From positions 930,001 through 994,000 of the forward strand of contig NZ_JAGIAS010000002.1 of assembly GCF_017744695.1 (NCBI RefSeq): a DNA stretch of 64,000 bases, read 5' to 3'. Shown here piece after piece: positions 42,108-51,302 of this stretch; the first letter of the stretch is position 1, and every line of letters starts with the position of its first letter. Made by a program: the position numbers and the translations under genes. Below the pieces are notes generated by a model that worked only from the letters and a program-made list of their open reading frames with translations, was not told where the DNA came from and searched no databases. This DNA comes from Dyadobacter sp. Lineage in GTDB: Bacteria; Bacteroidota; Bacteroidia; Cytophagales; Spirosomataceae.

Positions 42108-45100
42108 ATGAAAAAACTCGCGCTACTCGCCTGGGCGCTTCCCGCGCTCGCATTCGGACAAAGCCCATCCCTCCAACAAGGCTTTCAAACCCCGCCCGAC
42201 GCATCCAAGCCACGTGTGTGGTGGCACTGGATGAACGGCAATATCACCAAAGAAGGTATCACCAAGGACCTGGAATGGATGAAGCGTGTAGGCATCGGCG
42301 GTTTCCAGAATTTCGACGCGAGCCTTTTCACGCCCAACGTGACGCCGAAGAAGCTGGTGTTTATGACACCGGAATGGAAGGATGCATTCAAACACACCAC
42401 CGATCTAGCCGAAAAACTGGGCCTGGAAATGGCTATCGCCGGGTCGCCAGGATGGAGTGTAACCGGCGGCCCCTGGGTACCGGCAGCCGATGCGATGAAA
42501 AAATACGTTTGGACTGAAACCCGCGTCGCAGGGGGAGAGGCATTTACCGGTAAATTACCTCAGCCCAGGCCCGTAGCAGGCAAGTTTCAGAATGTGCCCC
42601 TCCCCGCCGAAGGAGGCATTACAGGGCCCACGGGCGAAGTACCGGATTATTATGCCGATGCGGCCGTAATCGCTTACCGCTTACCCGCGGCCGATAAACC
42701 CATGACTTCGCTAAACCCCAAAGTGACTTCCAGCGGAGGTACATTCACGGTCGCGGAACTGACAGACGGGGACCTGGGTAAGACCAGCCTGTTGCCCCCC
42801 ATGGAAGTGGGCCAGGATATGTGGATCCAATATGAATTCGATAGTCCGCAGACATTCAAGGCATTGACCATCGTGGGCGCGAGTTCCGGCGGGGCGCTGG
42901 CGGAGTTCAACGGGGCACCAAACAACCGGACATTGAAAGTCAGCGACGACGGGGTAAACTTCCGCGACGTCGCGCCTGTCAAAGGCAGTACCGTGCCGCA
43001 AAATACCCTGGCATTTGCCCCGGTGACGGCTAAATTCTATCGTATTGCATTCAAGACTTTGCCTCCGCCGTTCAATCCTTTTGCTGCGATGTTTGGCGGT
43101 GGCAATGCACAGCCCGCCAAGCCGGAAGGCGTACAGGTAGCCGAAATCGTGTTTCACAATACCGATCGGATGGACCAGTTCGAAGAAAAAGCGGGGTTCA
43201 GTCCATGGCGCGAAAACACGGCCTCGTTCATCCAGCCGACTGCCGACGCCATCCCCCTCACCGACGTTGTTGACCTGACTTCCAAAATGACCGACGATGG
43301 CAGCCTCAACTGGACACCACCAGCCGGCGACTGGGTTATTGTACGGCTGGGGTACTCCCTTACCGGCCGCAAAAACCATCCTGCCTCTCCCGAAGCTACC
43401 GGCCTGGAAGTGGACAAACTCGACAAGGAAGCGGTTTCCAAATACATTAATACCTACCTCGACATGTACAAAGATGCCACCGGCGGGCAAATGGGTGCCA
43501 AAGGGCTGCAATACATGGTGCTGGACAGCTATGAGGCGGGACACATGACCTGGACGAGAGCAATGCCCGCGGAATTCAAGAAGCGCCGCGGCTACGACCT
43601 TACGCCCTGGATACCCGTTTTGACTGGTATGGTAGTGAAAAGCGCGGCGGAAAGCGACCGGTTTCTGTGGGATTTCCGCAAGACGATCGGCGAACTGATC
43701 GTCGAAAACCATTACGAAGTGATCGGCGATGCTTTGAAGGCCCGCGGAATGAAACGGTACACGGAGTCGCACGAGGGCGGACGCATTTACCTGGCTGATG
43801 GTATGGACGTGAAGCGTAAAGCAGATGTTCCCATGGCTGCGATGTGGACGCCCGGCAGCCTCGCCGGCGGCACCGATGAAGAAGTCCGCAGCGAGGCAGA
43901 TATCCGCGAGTCGGCGTCGGTAGCGCATATTTACGGGCAAAATATCGTAGCGGCGGAGTCGATGACATCCGTTGGCAATGCATTTACATGGTATCCCGAG
44001 AAACTCAAACGCACCGCCGATCTTGAAATGGCGTCGGGTTTGAATCGCTTTGTGGTCCACACGTCCGTTCATCAGCCGTTGGACGATAAAAAGCCCGGGT
44101 TTTCGCTCGGGCCCTTTGGCCAGTATTTCACCCGGCAGGAAAGCTGGGCTGAGCAGGCCAAAGTGTGGACGGGCTATTTGAGCAGAAGCTGTTTTATGCT
44201 GCAACAAGGCAAACCGGTGGTGGATGTGTTGTATTACTATGGAGAAAACTCCAATATCACGCAGATTTCCACCCAAAAACTACCCTCCATTCCGGCAGGT
44301 TACGCTTTCGACTTCGCCAATTCGAGTGTCATTAAAGATATGCTGAAAGTGGAAAAAGGAAAGATCATGACGCCATCAGGCCAGCAATACCGGCTACTCG
44401 TGCTCGATTCGACGGCACGAAACATGACTTTACCCGTGCTTCAAAAAATCGGTGAACTGGTCGCTTCGGGCATGAAGGTGGCGGGTGTTAAACCCGAACG
44501 TTCCCCAAGTTTGTCGGACGATGCCACCGCATTTGCCACTTTGGTCAACCAAATCTGGAGTAATCCGAATGCTTCTACCCAGCCGCTGGAAACGGTTTTA
44601 AACAGCATCATCTCAAAAGATGTGGTCATTACCGGCGAAAAAGCAAAAATTCTTTACGTTCATCGCCAAACAGCCGATACCGATATTTACTGGCTCGACA
44701 ATCGCAGTAACGATGCCAATGAGGCACAGATCAGCTTCCGGGTTACCGGCAAAATCCCGCTGCTCTGGAACCCGGAAACCGGCAAAACCAGCAAAGTCTC
44801 TTATCAAATCTCCAATGGACGCACCACAATCCCTTTGAAATTCGATTCATGGCAGGCATATTTCATCGTTTTCAACGGCAATGCACCCGCCACCTCCTAC
44901 ACAGCACCAGCCACCGTAGAATCGGAAATTACGGGCGTTACGGGCGCGTGGACTGTACACTTCCAGCCGGGCCTGGGCGCTCCCGCGCAGGCACAACTCC
45001 CGGCATTGACATCGCTTTCGGAGAATGCCGACGCGGGTATCAAGTATTTTTCGGGAACAGCGACCTACGAAAACACTTTCAATGCACCGGCCATCCGCCA

Positions 45101-45413
45101 AAATGCCCAATACTGGCTCGATCTCGGGGATGTTAAGAACCTTGCAGAAGTCATTGTTAATGGCAAAAATGTCGGCATCACCTGGAAAAAACCATTTCGC
45201 ATTGAAGTAACAGGTGCATTGAAGCAAGGTTCCAACAGCATTCAGGTGAAAGTAACCAATACCTGGGTAAATCGCCTGATCGGCGACGCGCAACCTGGCG
45301 TGACGAACAAGATCACTTACACTACCATGCCGTTTTACAAGGCTGATTCCCCATTACTACCCAGCGGTTTGCTCGGACCGGTAAAATTGGTTGCGGTGAC
45401 GCCTGGCAAGTAA
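42108..45413 (+). CDS. GH106-like alpha-L-rhamnosidase, secreted
   Basis: 1101 residues with a signal peptide (about 1-17, ending AFGQ). The N-terminal catalytic region has the opening PPDASKPRVWWHWMNGNITKEGITKDLEWMKRVGIGGFQNFD, characteristic of GH106-type enzymes (PF17132). It is followed by the LDSYEAGHMTWTRAMPAEF and YTESHEGGRIY segments that carry acidic active-site residues. The C-terminus has a galactose-binding/beta-sandwich domain (about 960-1090, YWLDLGDVKNLAEVIVNGKNVG). It would remove rhamnose from rhamnogalacturonan or related glycans in the periplasm or at the cell surface. It is solitary but fits the pectin-type enzymes around it. Length matches the family. Confidence 0.85.
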   Translation: MKKLALLAWALPALAFGQSPSLQQGFQTPPDASKPRVWWHWMNGNITKEGITKDLEWMKRVGIGGFQNFDASLFTPNVTPKKLVFMTPEWKDAFKHTTDLAEKLGLEMAIAGSPGWSVTGGPWVPAADAMKKYVWTETRVAGGEAFTGKLPQPRPVAGKFQNVPLPAEGGITGPTGEVPDYYADAAVIAYRLPAADKPMTSLNPKVTSSGGTFTVAELTDGDLGKTSLLPPMEVGQDMWIQYEFDSPQTFKALTIVGASSGGALAEFNGAPNNRTLKVSDDGVNFRDVAPVKGSTVPQNTLAFAPVTAKFYRIAFKTLPPPFNPFAAMFGGGNAQPAKPEGVQVAEIVFHNTDRMDQFEEKAGFSPWRENTASFIQPTADAIPLTDVVDLTSKMTDDGSLNWTPPAGDWVIVRLGYSLTGRKNHPASPEATGLEVDKLDKEAVSKYINTYLDMYKDATGGQMGAKGLQYMVLDSYEAGHMTWTRAMPAEFKKRRGYDLTPWIPVLTGMVVKSAAESDRFLWDFRKTIGELIVENHYEVIGDALKARGMKRYTESHEGGRIYLADGMDVKRKADVPMAAMWTPGSLAGGTDEEVRSEADIRESASVAHIYGQNIVAAESMTSVGNAFTWYPEKLKRTADLEMASGLNRFVVHTSVHQPLDDKKPGFSLGPFGQYFTRQESWAEQAKVWTGYLSRSCFMLQQGKPVVDVLYYYGENSNITQISTQKLPSIPAGYAFDFANSSVIKDMLKVEKGKIMTPSGQQYRLLVLDSTARNMTLPVLQKIGELVASGMKVAGVKPERSPSLSDDATAFATLVNQIWSNPNASTQPLETVLNSIISKDVVITGEKAKILYVHRQTADTDIYWLDNRSNDANEAQISFRVTGKIPLLWNPETGKTSKVSYQISNGRTTIPLKFDSWQAYFIVFNGNAPATSYTAPATVESEITGVTGAWTVHFQPGLGAPAQAQLPALTSLSENADAGIKYFSGTATYENTFNAPAIRQNAQYWLDLGDVKNLAEVIVNGKNVGITWKKPFRIEVTGALKQGSNSIQVKVTNTWVNRLIGDAQPGVTNKITYTTMPFYKADSPLLPSGLLGPVKLVAVTPGK

Positions 45414-45440
45414 ATTTAATTGTCGTTGGGGGAGTGAATG

Positions 45441-45850
45441 GTCAGGGATTGTCATGTGTAGTCAGGAGTGGTCAAGTATAGTCAGGAATTGTCATGTGTA
45501 GTCAGGAGCGGTCAAGTGTAGTCAGGAGTAGTCAGGAATTGTTATGTGTAGTCAGGAGTAGTCAAGTGTAGTCAGGAGTGGTCAAGTGTAGTTACAGATA
45601 GGTCATTATTTTGCAAAAGGAATATAGAGACCTATCTGACTGGATCTGACCATATCTGACTACAAATGACCCTACCTGACTACAAATGACAATCCCTGAC
45701 TACAAATGACAATCCCTGACTACACTTGACCCTACCTGACTACAAATGACAATCCCTGACTACACTTGACCCTACCTGACTACAAATGACAATCCCCGAC
45801 TACATCTGACCATACCTGACTATAAATGACAATCCCTGACTACATCTGAC
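45441..45850. repeat. 410-bp inverted array of 10-bp phased GTCA/TGAC units
   Basis: From 45441 GTCA (once GTTA) starts at every tenth base through 45581. From 45637 TGAC ends at every tenth base through 45850, with one CGAC. Units pair into 20-mers: GTCAGGGATTGTCATGTGTA on the left, and its near complement repeated on the right. The centre (about 45597-45637) has AGATAGGTC...GACCTATCT. The whole region could fold into one hairpin about 200 bp tall. It fills the gap between the rhamnosidase and the next gene and encodes nothing. Confidence 0.9.
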
Positions 45851-45868
45851 CACAAATGCCCGCCAGCG

Positions 45869-46552
45869 TCAGCAAGTCCGCGGACAAGGTGCGCTCAGGT
45901 CGTAATAACCGCTGTCCGGTTCGGTGCCCAATGCGCCGCTGCGGTCGCCCTTATTGGAAATGGCCTGGAACAGCAGCCCGAAAGCATAAGAGCCCGTCAG
46001 TTCCTTTTGCACTTCTTCATTGGCAGCCGGAAAATAGCGGTGCAGCACAAAGCGAATGTAAATTTTAGGCATTTTTTCAAACCTGAAAAGTGCCGCCAGT
46101 AGCTCTTTTACGGGATAATTGTACCCATTCAGGAAACCGTACTGCGTGCGGAACAGCGGACTGGCGATCTCCCCGGCATGGCCTTTCTGTTCCCAGTATT
46201 TAATCCATTGCCTCGCCAGCACATCGGGCACATTTCCACCCGGGCCATCCCCCGCCTCACGGAAATCGGCCGGCGTGTGCGCATAGTAAGGCGTAATAAT
46301 CTGTCCGGCACTATCGATACCAAAAAGCACCAGCTTGAATGCACTTTCTTCAGTATCAAAACCAAAACGGACTTTGATAACGGCTATACCCGGCGTTGAT
46401 ACCAGGGTTTCGAAGTCATTACCGTCAAAATAATCACCCAAAAGGAGTTTACTCCCCCAATTAAAAAAGCCAAAGGGCTCGCGGCTGTGTTCCAGCGCCT
46501 GCCACTGGGCAGCCCATTTTGCAAAAACTTCATCACTGATAAACTTCGGCAT
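45869..46552 (-). CDS. hypothetical protein
   Basis: 227 residues, predicted cytoplasmic, with mixed alpha/beta character and no membrane segment. Recognisable stretches are ISDEVFAKWAAQWQALEHSREPFGFFNWGSKLLLGDYFDGND, VRFGFDTEESAFKLVLFGIDSAG and FRFEKMPKIYIRFVLHRYFPAA. No family could be named from these. It stops 19 bp inside the border of the phased array (45850), so its last residues lie next to the repeats. Codon use is like its neighbours. Function unknown. Confidence 0.65.
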   Translation of the reverse strand: MPKFISDEVFAKWAAQWQALEHSREPFGFFNWGSKLLLGDYFDGNDFETLVSTPGIAVIKVRFGFDTEESAFKLVLFGIDSAGQIITPYYAHTPADFREAGDGPGGNVPDVLARQWIKYWEQKGHAGEIASPLFRTQYGFLNGYNYPVKELLAALFRFEKMPKIYIRFVLHRYFPAANEEVQKELTGSYAFGLLFQAISNKGDRSGALGTEPDSGYYDLSAPCPRTC

Positions 46553-46728
46553 GCTCGCTGAGATTTAATGGTTTAAAAAGATATTTGCTTTCCGATCGTG
46601 CAGCGCAACCGGCATCCGCACAATGGAAAGCAATATACCTAAGGGCAAGGAGGCATTGTAACTAATTCGGTTAAAAAATAGAATTAATTCGATTTATCGG
46701 TTAGGTTAATGATTTCTGATTGATCGGG

Positions 46729-46770
46729 CGGACTGCGCGTCCCGGACTACGCGTCCCGGACTGCGCGCCT
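46729..46770. repeat. three 14-bp tandem repeats
   Basis: CGGACTGCGCGTCC and two variants follow one another directly. The surrounding 480 bp gap (46553-47032) holds no gene. Further on, 46856-46865 (GTCAATCAGG) and 46886-46895 form a perfect 10-bp inverted repeat with a 20-nt loop. Confidence 0.7.
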
Positions 46771-47032
46771 CGGGCCTCGATCCGAAGAACTCGCTTTGAG
46801 TTCCCCGAACCATTTGTTTCGCCCTGGCTTTTAGTTTGATGAGTCAGACGCAAGCGTCAATCAGGTTCTTTTTTAAGCGCCCCGTCCTGATTGACATTTC
46901 AAAATTGGGCAAACCTCTTCCACGAGGTAAGCGTGTAAACACGTGAATGCAAAAACAGGTGTTTTCCGGGGGGCCAGAGGGCAATCCCGAAATAAATGCC
47001 TTTCTTCGCAACGCCATCCATTGAGAAGCACC

Positions 47033-48607
47033 ATGAAATCCTTGTCCGCCATACTTCTGCTCACACTGCTTTGCTCCATCCAGGTTTCCGCGCAAAAGCC
47101 CGTCCCCGCGAGGGTGATCACCTACCGTAACCCCGTGATTGCCGGCGACTTTGCCGACCCATCGGTGATACGCGTAGGCGATACGTATTACGCGGCCGGT
47201 ACCTCTTCGGAATGGGGGCCTGCCTACCCTATTTACAGTTCCAAAGACCTCGTGAACTGGGAATATGTCGGACCCGTATTCGCCGAGCTGCCCAAATGGA
47301 CAATGGGAAGCTATTGGGCACCGGAGCTGTTTTTCCGGAACGGGACATTCTACGTTTACTATACGGCCAGGCGGAAATCCGACAAGCAGTCGGTCATCGG
47401 CGTGGCAACCACGAAGGATATTACAAAAGGATTTAAAGACCACGGCATCATTGTCGAATGGACCAAAGAGGCCATCGACGCCTATGTGGTGGAAGACAAA
47501 GGGAAACTATTCATTACCTGGAAAGCCTATGGCCTCGACAAAGACCGGGGCATCGAACTGCTCGGCGCGGAGCTTTCACCCGACGGATTGAAGGTAACCG
47601 GCAAGGAATTCAGCCTCATTAAAGCCGATCCCGCCGGCTGGGAAGCAGGTGGTGCCGAGGGGCAGGCTATATTTAAAAGAGGAAACTACTGGTATATGCT
47701 CTATTCCGGCAATGCATGCTGCGGCGACCGCTGCGATTATCAGGTCGGGATGGCGAGGGCGGAAAAATTGCAGGGGCCCTGGATGAAATATGAGGGAAAT
47801 CCTGTCCTTTTCGGGGACGATACCTGGAAATGTCCGGGACACGGCACCGTGGTAACCACGCCGGACCGCCGCTATTTTTACCTGCACCATGCCTATAATG
47901 GTATCGACTTTACATTTACAGGGCGCCAGGGCGTTCTCAGCGAGTTGATTTGGGACGAAACAACCCGCTGGCCTGCATTCAGATACGGCAAAACGACTCC
48001 CGCGCAGGCGGAATCGCCCACAAGCTCAGGCCCTGTTCCCCAGCATAGCTCCAACTTTTCGGTAAACTATGAACGCGATACATTAAGACTGCCCTGGGTA
48101 TTCGACGCCGGCCTGCCGACGCCGAAGTTCGGTATCAGGGCCGCAGCTCTGGAAATCGAGTGCGAGAACCCCGCCCAAACAGGTAATTTCCTGGGCCATA
48201 CCATTAAAAAAGGCAGCTATACCTACACCGCCGAATTCATGATCAAAGACAACATTTTCCAAAACGTTGTCCTATATGGCGATTCTCGAAACGCCATCGG
48301 CTACGGTGCAGGCCAAAACCGCGTCGAGCTATGGCAAGTAAAAGACGGCCAGTATGAAACCCTCCAGACGCAGGAAATCCCCGATAAATACAAAACCATC
48401 CGATTGGAATTGCAAAGCCGCTACGGACGCTACTACACGTTCAGCTGGGGTGTCAAAGGCCAAAAAATCGACTCGCTCACCAGTTCGGTACAGATAGAAG
48501 CCCCCTGGCTGCCCCGGTGGGACAGGGCGCCGAGAGTAGGTGTCAGCGTAACCGGCACACCTGGCCCGAAAAGTGAAATTAAAGCGATCGAAATGAAATA
48601 CGACTAA
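47033..48607 (+). CDS. glycoside hydrolase family 43, secreted
   Basis: About 524 residues from the ATG at 47033, which gives a signal peptide (1-21, ending VSAQ); an upstream frame from 46943 lacks one. The propeller shows the base Asp in IAGDFADPSVIRVGDTYY, the modulator Asp in AIDAYVVEDKGKLF and the acid Glu in GAEGQAIFKRGNYWYM. A cysteine-rich loop (NACCGDRCDYQVG) suggests a disulfide. The last 170 residues form a beta-sandwich (NFSVNYERDTLRLPWVFDAG). It is likely an arabinofuranosidase or xylosidase. It overlaps the convergent isomerase gene by 4 bp at the stop codons. Confidence 0.88.
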   Translation: MKSLSAILLLTLLCSIQVSAQKPVPARVITYRNPVIAGDFADPSVIRVGDTYYAAGTSSEWGPAYPIYSSKDLVNWEYVGPVFAELPKWTMGSYWAPELFFRNGTFYVYYTARRKSDKQSVIGVATTKDITKGFKDHGIIVEWTKEAIDAYVVEDKGKLFITWKAYGLDKDRGIELLGAELSPDGLKVTGKEFSLIKADPAGWEAGGAEGQAIFKRGNYWYMLYSGNACCGDRCDYQVGMARAEKLQGPWMKYEGNPVLFGDDTWKCPGHGTVVTTPDRRYFYLHHAYNGIDFTFTGRQGVLSELIWDETTRWPAFRYGKTTPAQAESPTSSGPVPQHSSNFSVNYERDTLRLPWVFDAGLPTPKFGIRAAALEIECENPAQTGNFLGHTIKKGSYTYTAEFMIKDNIFQNVVLYGDSRNAIGYGAGQNRVELWQVKDGQYETLQTQEIPDKYKTIRLELQSRYGRYYTFSWGVKGQKIDSLTSSVQIEAPWLPRWDRAPRVGVSVTGTPGPKSEIKAIEMKYD

Positions 48608-49524
48608 AAGTATTGCTGCATGAGCTTCGGGTACGCGGGTATCACTACTTCCGGATCCTCGATTTCGGGGTGCCATTTTTTCTCCCATTCGAAACTGTAA
48701 TACCCTTTGTAGTTGTCTTTCACGAGTACACCTATTGCCTCCTTCAAAGGGCCTTCACCCTTGCCTACCTGCACGTATTGAATTTTACCGTCTTTCAGAA
48801 TGCCATCCTTGATGTGCGTGTGGCGAATGTACTTTTTCAGTTTGGCATAAACCTCCTTTGGCGGCTCCTTCGTCACGGACCACATATTGAAAATATCCCA
48901 GATCAGTCCGACGTGCTTATGCTCCGACTTGCCCATCACCGTTGCCAGGATATCTTTTCCGGTCACGTCGCCATGTGATTCCAGCAGTACGGTTACAGAA
49001 GTATTTTTGGCATGGTCGCCCAGTTCCAGCAGCCCGGTACCGATAAGCTCCACGGTTCGGGCCACTTCCTGATCTTTGGGCAAATCATTGGGGAATACCC
49101 GGACATAAGGGCAATTCAGCTGCTGCGCGAGGTCGATAAACCGCTTTGCTTCGTCCAGGTTTTTCGCCCGCACTGCCGGATCGGCCATATGCAATGACGC
49201 CGACGAGCCGAGGTCAACGACCCTTAATCCCTTGTCCTCCGCCATTTTGCGTGATTGGGCAATGCTTTGTGGTGTATTGAAATCGCTGCATAAGGGCAGA
49301 TCCATACAATCCAGCACGCCGCGAATCTCGATGCCCTGGTAGCCGTTATCGGCTGCATATTTGACAATCGTCGCCCAGTCCCATTTCGGGCAGGCAAGGG
49401 TAGAGAACGAAAAAAGTGGCTTGGCCCTCGCCCATGCGTTGAGCGGTTGCAACAAAGGCAGCGCAAAGCTTGCGGCGGCGGCCGTCAGGAAATCCCTGCG
49501 GTTCGGGAAAGATGAGTGGTTCAT
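48604..49524 (-). CDS. sugar phosphate isomerase/epimerase (AP endonuclease-2 TIM barrel), exported
   Basis: 306 residues from the ATG at 49524; a frame from 49575 adds 17 unrelated residues. The leader NRRDFLTAAAASFALPLL is a Tat-like signal, unusual for a name implying a cytoplasmic enzyme but common in Bacteroidota xylose-isomerase-like barrel proteins. The barrel has the metal site pieces GYQGIEIRGVLD, TVLLESHGDVTG, VGLIWDIFN and the terminal FEWEKKWHPEIEDPE. It may act on periplasmic sugars, perhaps as a ketose/aldose isomerase. Its 3' end overlaps the GH43 gene by 4 bp. Confidence 0.85.
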   Translation of the reverse strand: MNHSSFPNRRDFLTAAAASFALPLLQPLNAWARAKPLFSFSTLACPKWDWATIVKYAADNGYQGIEIRGVLDCMDLPLCSDFNTPQSIAQSRKMAEDKGLRVVDLGSSASLHMADPAVRAKNLDEAKRFIDLAQQLNCPYVRVFPNDLPKDQEVARTVELIGTGLLELGDHAKNTSVTVLLESHGDVTGKDILATVMGKSEHKHVGLIWDIFNMWSVTKEPPKEVYAKLKKYIRHTHIKDGILKDGKIQYVQVGKGEGPLKEAIGVLVKDNYKGYYSFEWEKKWHPEIEDPEVVIPAYPKLMQQYF

Positions 49525-49668
49525 AAGGTTCAGGAAAATGTGCTGAAATATATCGGCTGTTGCGGGGATTGGCAAACGCGCCGCACATTTTGTTTCCGGG
49601 CATGCAACGTTTCAAACGCCGACTCTTGTCCCAGCGGGGAATTACAAAACGGCAGTTTGAAAAAAGCT

Positions 49669-50631
49669 ATGAAAAATCGTCAGGTATCCATCGGAAAATA
49701 TTACATCAAAGGCCTGCTCCTGTGCATGCTCACCGCCTGCATGTTCGCGTGCGACAAAGTCGAAGGGCCGGAGCCGAATCCGGGAGAAGTCCCACAATCG
49801 ACGGCGAAATTGCTGACCGACAGCTTTCCCGACGCCAAAAATGTCGTATTCAAAACCATTCTGGCTAATGCATTGTGGGAGGCACATTTCGAAGAGGGAC
49901 AGGTGAAATACTATATGGGTTTGCAGCCGGGGAAAATTGTCGCTTTACATAAGTTACTGGGTGATGTCGTTCCCGACTCGATGCAACAGATTATCCGTGA
50001 AAAATTTCCGATTGCCAAAAATGCAAAGCTCTCGGATTACCGTGCGGAAGTTCGGCTGGATCCCGATAAGGAAGGGGTATGGTATCGTGCAAAGATAACG
50101 GCAGATGGTCAGGACTTTTCGATCAAGTGGATATACAGTAAAGTTTACAATTCCGATCTAAAACACATCACGTTTGGATTCGGCGAACATAACATATTTA
50201 CATTCGACACTGATCCCCGATACGAGCCGATACCCACAACACTTGTTGATTTGCAAAACAGAACGGACTATTTCGTTACCTCACTTACCACGAAAGTCAT
50301 AGGCGAAAATAAGGTAAACTATTACTTCAATGGAAAAGATGATGGAAGTCCGAGAGTTATAACCAATGACGGGGTTTTCATTGGATCGTATAATTTCGTA
50401 AAACCTTTCAAGGCATTTGATGAAATACCCGATCCTATCCGTAAGCAATTGGCAAAATTCGGAATTGATGAGAGATATCAGATGTCTGTATTCAGTGGAG
50501 AGTGCTTTGAGGACAATTACCAAAGTTACAGCATTTTCGTCTATGGGTACCTTGCCGGCTATCGCCTGTTTTTCGATAAGGATGGCAAGCTATTGGCATT
50601 CGTTTCCTCCTATTTGTATGAATATAGATAA
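49669..50631 (+). CDS. PepSY-like domain lipoprotein
   Basis: 320 residues from the ATG at 49669, whose leader (MLTACMFACDK) contains a lipobox with the cysteine near residue 24. The frame from 49516 reads into the neighbouring gene's promoter and was rejected. Two repeats of about 75 residues (STAKLLTDSFPDAKNVVFKTILANALWEAHFE and DSMQQIIREKFPIAKNAKLSDYRAEVRLD) resemble PepSY-like domains (PF11396 type) that occur in small periplasmic Bacteroidota proteins. No catalytic motif is visible. It lies just upstream of the second ECF sigma locus, but a 128 bp gap separates it. Function unknown. Confidence 0.7.
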   Translation: MKNRQVSIGKYYIKGLLLCMLTACMFACDKVEGPEPNPGEVPQSTAKLLTDSFPDAKNVVFKTILANALWEAHFEEGQVKYYMGLQPGKIVALHKLLGDVVPDSMQQIIREKFPIAKNAKLSDYRAEVRLDPDKEGVWYRAKITADGQDFSIKWIYSKVYNSDLKHITFGFGEHNIFTFDTDPRYEPIPTTLVDLQNRTDYFVTSLTTKVIGENKVNYYFNGKDDGSPRVITNDGVFIGSYNFVKPFKAFDEIPDPIRKQLAKFGIDERYQMSVFSGECFEDNYQSYSIFVYGYLAGYRLFFDKDGKLLAFVSSYLYEYR

Positions 50632-50759
50632 TACGTCATGCAACGTTTAACCTAACCCGTCGTGTCCCACGGCAAATAATTATATTCCGCCTCATTAAGA
50701 TTGCTTCGTCAACCCCTAATGAAATTTTTAAGAGTAAAAAGTACGATAGTATTGCCGAT

Positions 50760-51302
50760 TTGGTAAAAGCTTGTCAGGAGCTCGATCCGAAAGCGCAGAC
50801 CATATTTTACGATCGCTACAAATCAGAGCTGATCGGAATATGTATGCGATACACCAAAACGAAAGCGGAGGCAGAAGATATTTTCCAGGAATCATTTATC
50901 AAGGTATTTAACCATCTCTCCGAACTCAAAAACATTGCTGCGCTTGACTCTTGGATTAAATCGATTGTGATACGAACCGCCATTAACTATTACCACCGTA
51001 CCACGAAAAGCGAACTCCGCCACCGGTCGGTGGAGTCGGACAGGCTCGATTTCGATTCGGACGATTATGATCGCATTATAGATTACATGAATATCAATGA
51101 TTTGCGGCAGGTGATCGGCACATTGCCGGATGGTTATCGCATGATCATCAATTTGCACCTGATCGACGGGTTTTCGCATGTGGAAATAGCCGAAATGCTT
51201 TCCATATCCGCGAGCACGTCACGCTCCCAGTTTCTGAGGGGCAGGAATTTGCTTATCAAAAAATTAGAAGAATACGGAATCAAGAAATATGAAACTCCCT
51301 GA
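50760..51302 (+). CDS. ECF sigma factor, start region apparently frameshifted
   Basis: 180 residues if started at the TTG at 50760. Region 2 (AQTIFYDRYKSELIGICMRYTKTKAEAEDIFQESFIKVF, about 17-55) and region 4 (LPDGYRMIINLHLIDGFSHVEIAEMLSISASTSRSQF) are complete. No ATG precedes it in frame. An ATG at 50719 in another frame opens MKFLRVK and stops after 15 codons. Adding one A to the five-A run at 50736-50740 would join it as MKFLRVKKYDSIADLV. So the start is either TTG or a frame corrected by slippage, or the sequence has a missing A. The gene overlaps the next one by 14 bp. Confidence 0.75.
   Translation: MVKACQELDPKAQTIFYDRYKSELIGICMRYTKTKAEAEDIFQESFIKVFNHLSELKNIAALDSWIKSIVIRTAINYYHRTTKSELRHRSVESDRLDFDSDDYDRIIDYMNINDLRQVIGTLPDGYRMIINLHLIDGFSHVEIAEMLSISASTSRSQFLRGRNLLIKKLEEYGIKKYETP

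Noticed and set aside
42711..44276. Minus-strand open frame of 521 codons opposite the rhamnosidase
   Set aside because: No motif, and the plus-strand protein is a full-length family member.
45441..45850. CRISPR array
   Set aside because: Units of 20 bp directly abut, there are no unique spacers, and arms are inverted relative to each other; no cas genes are present.
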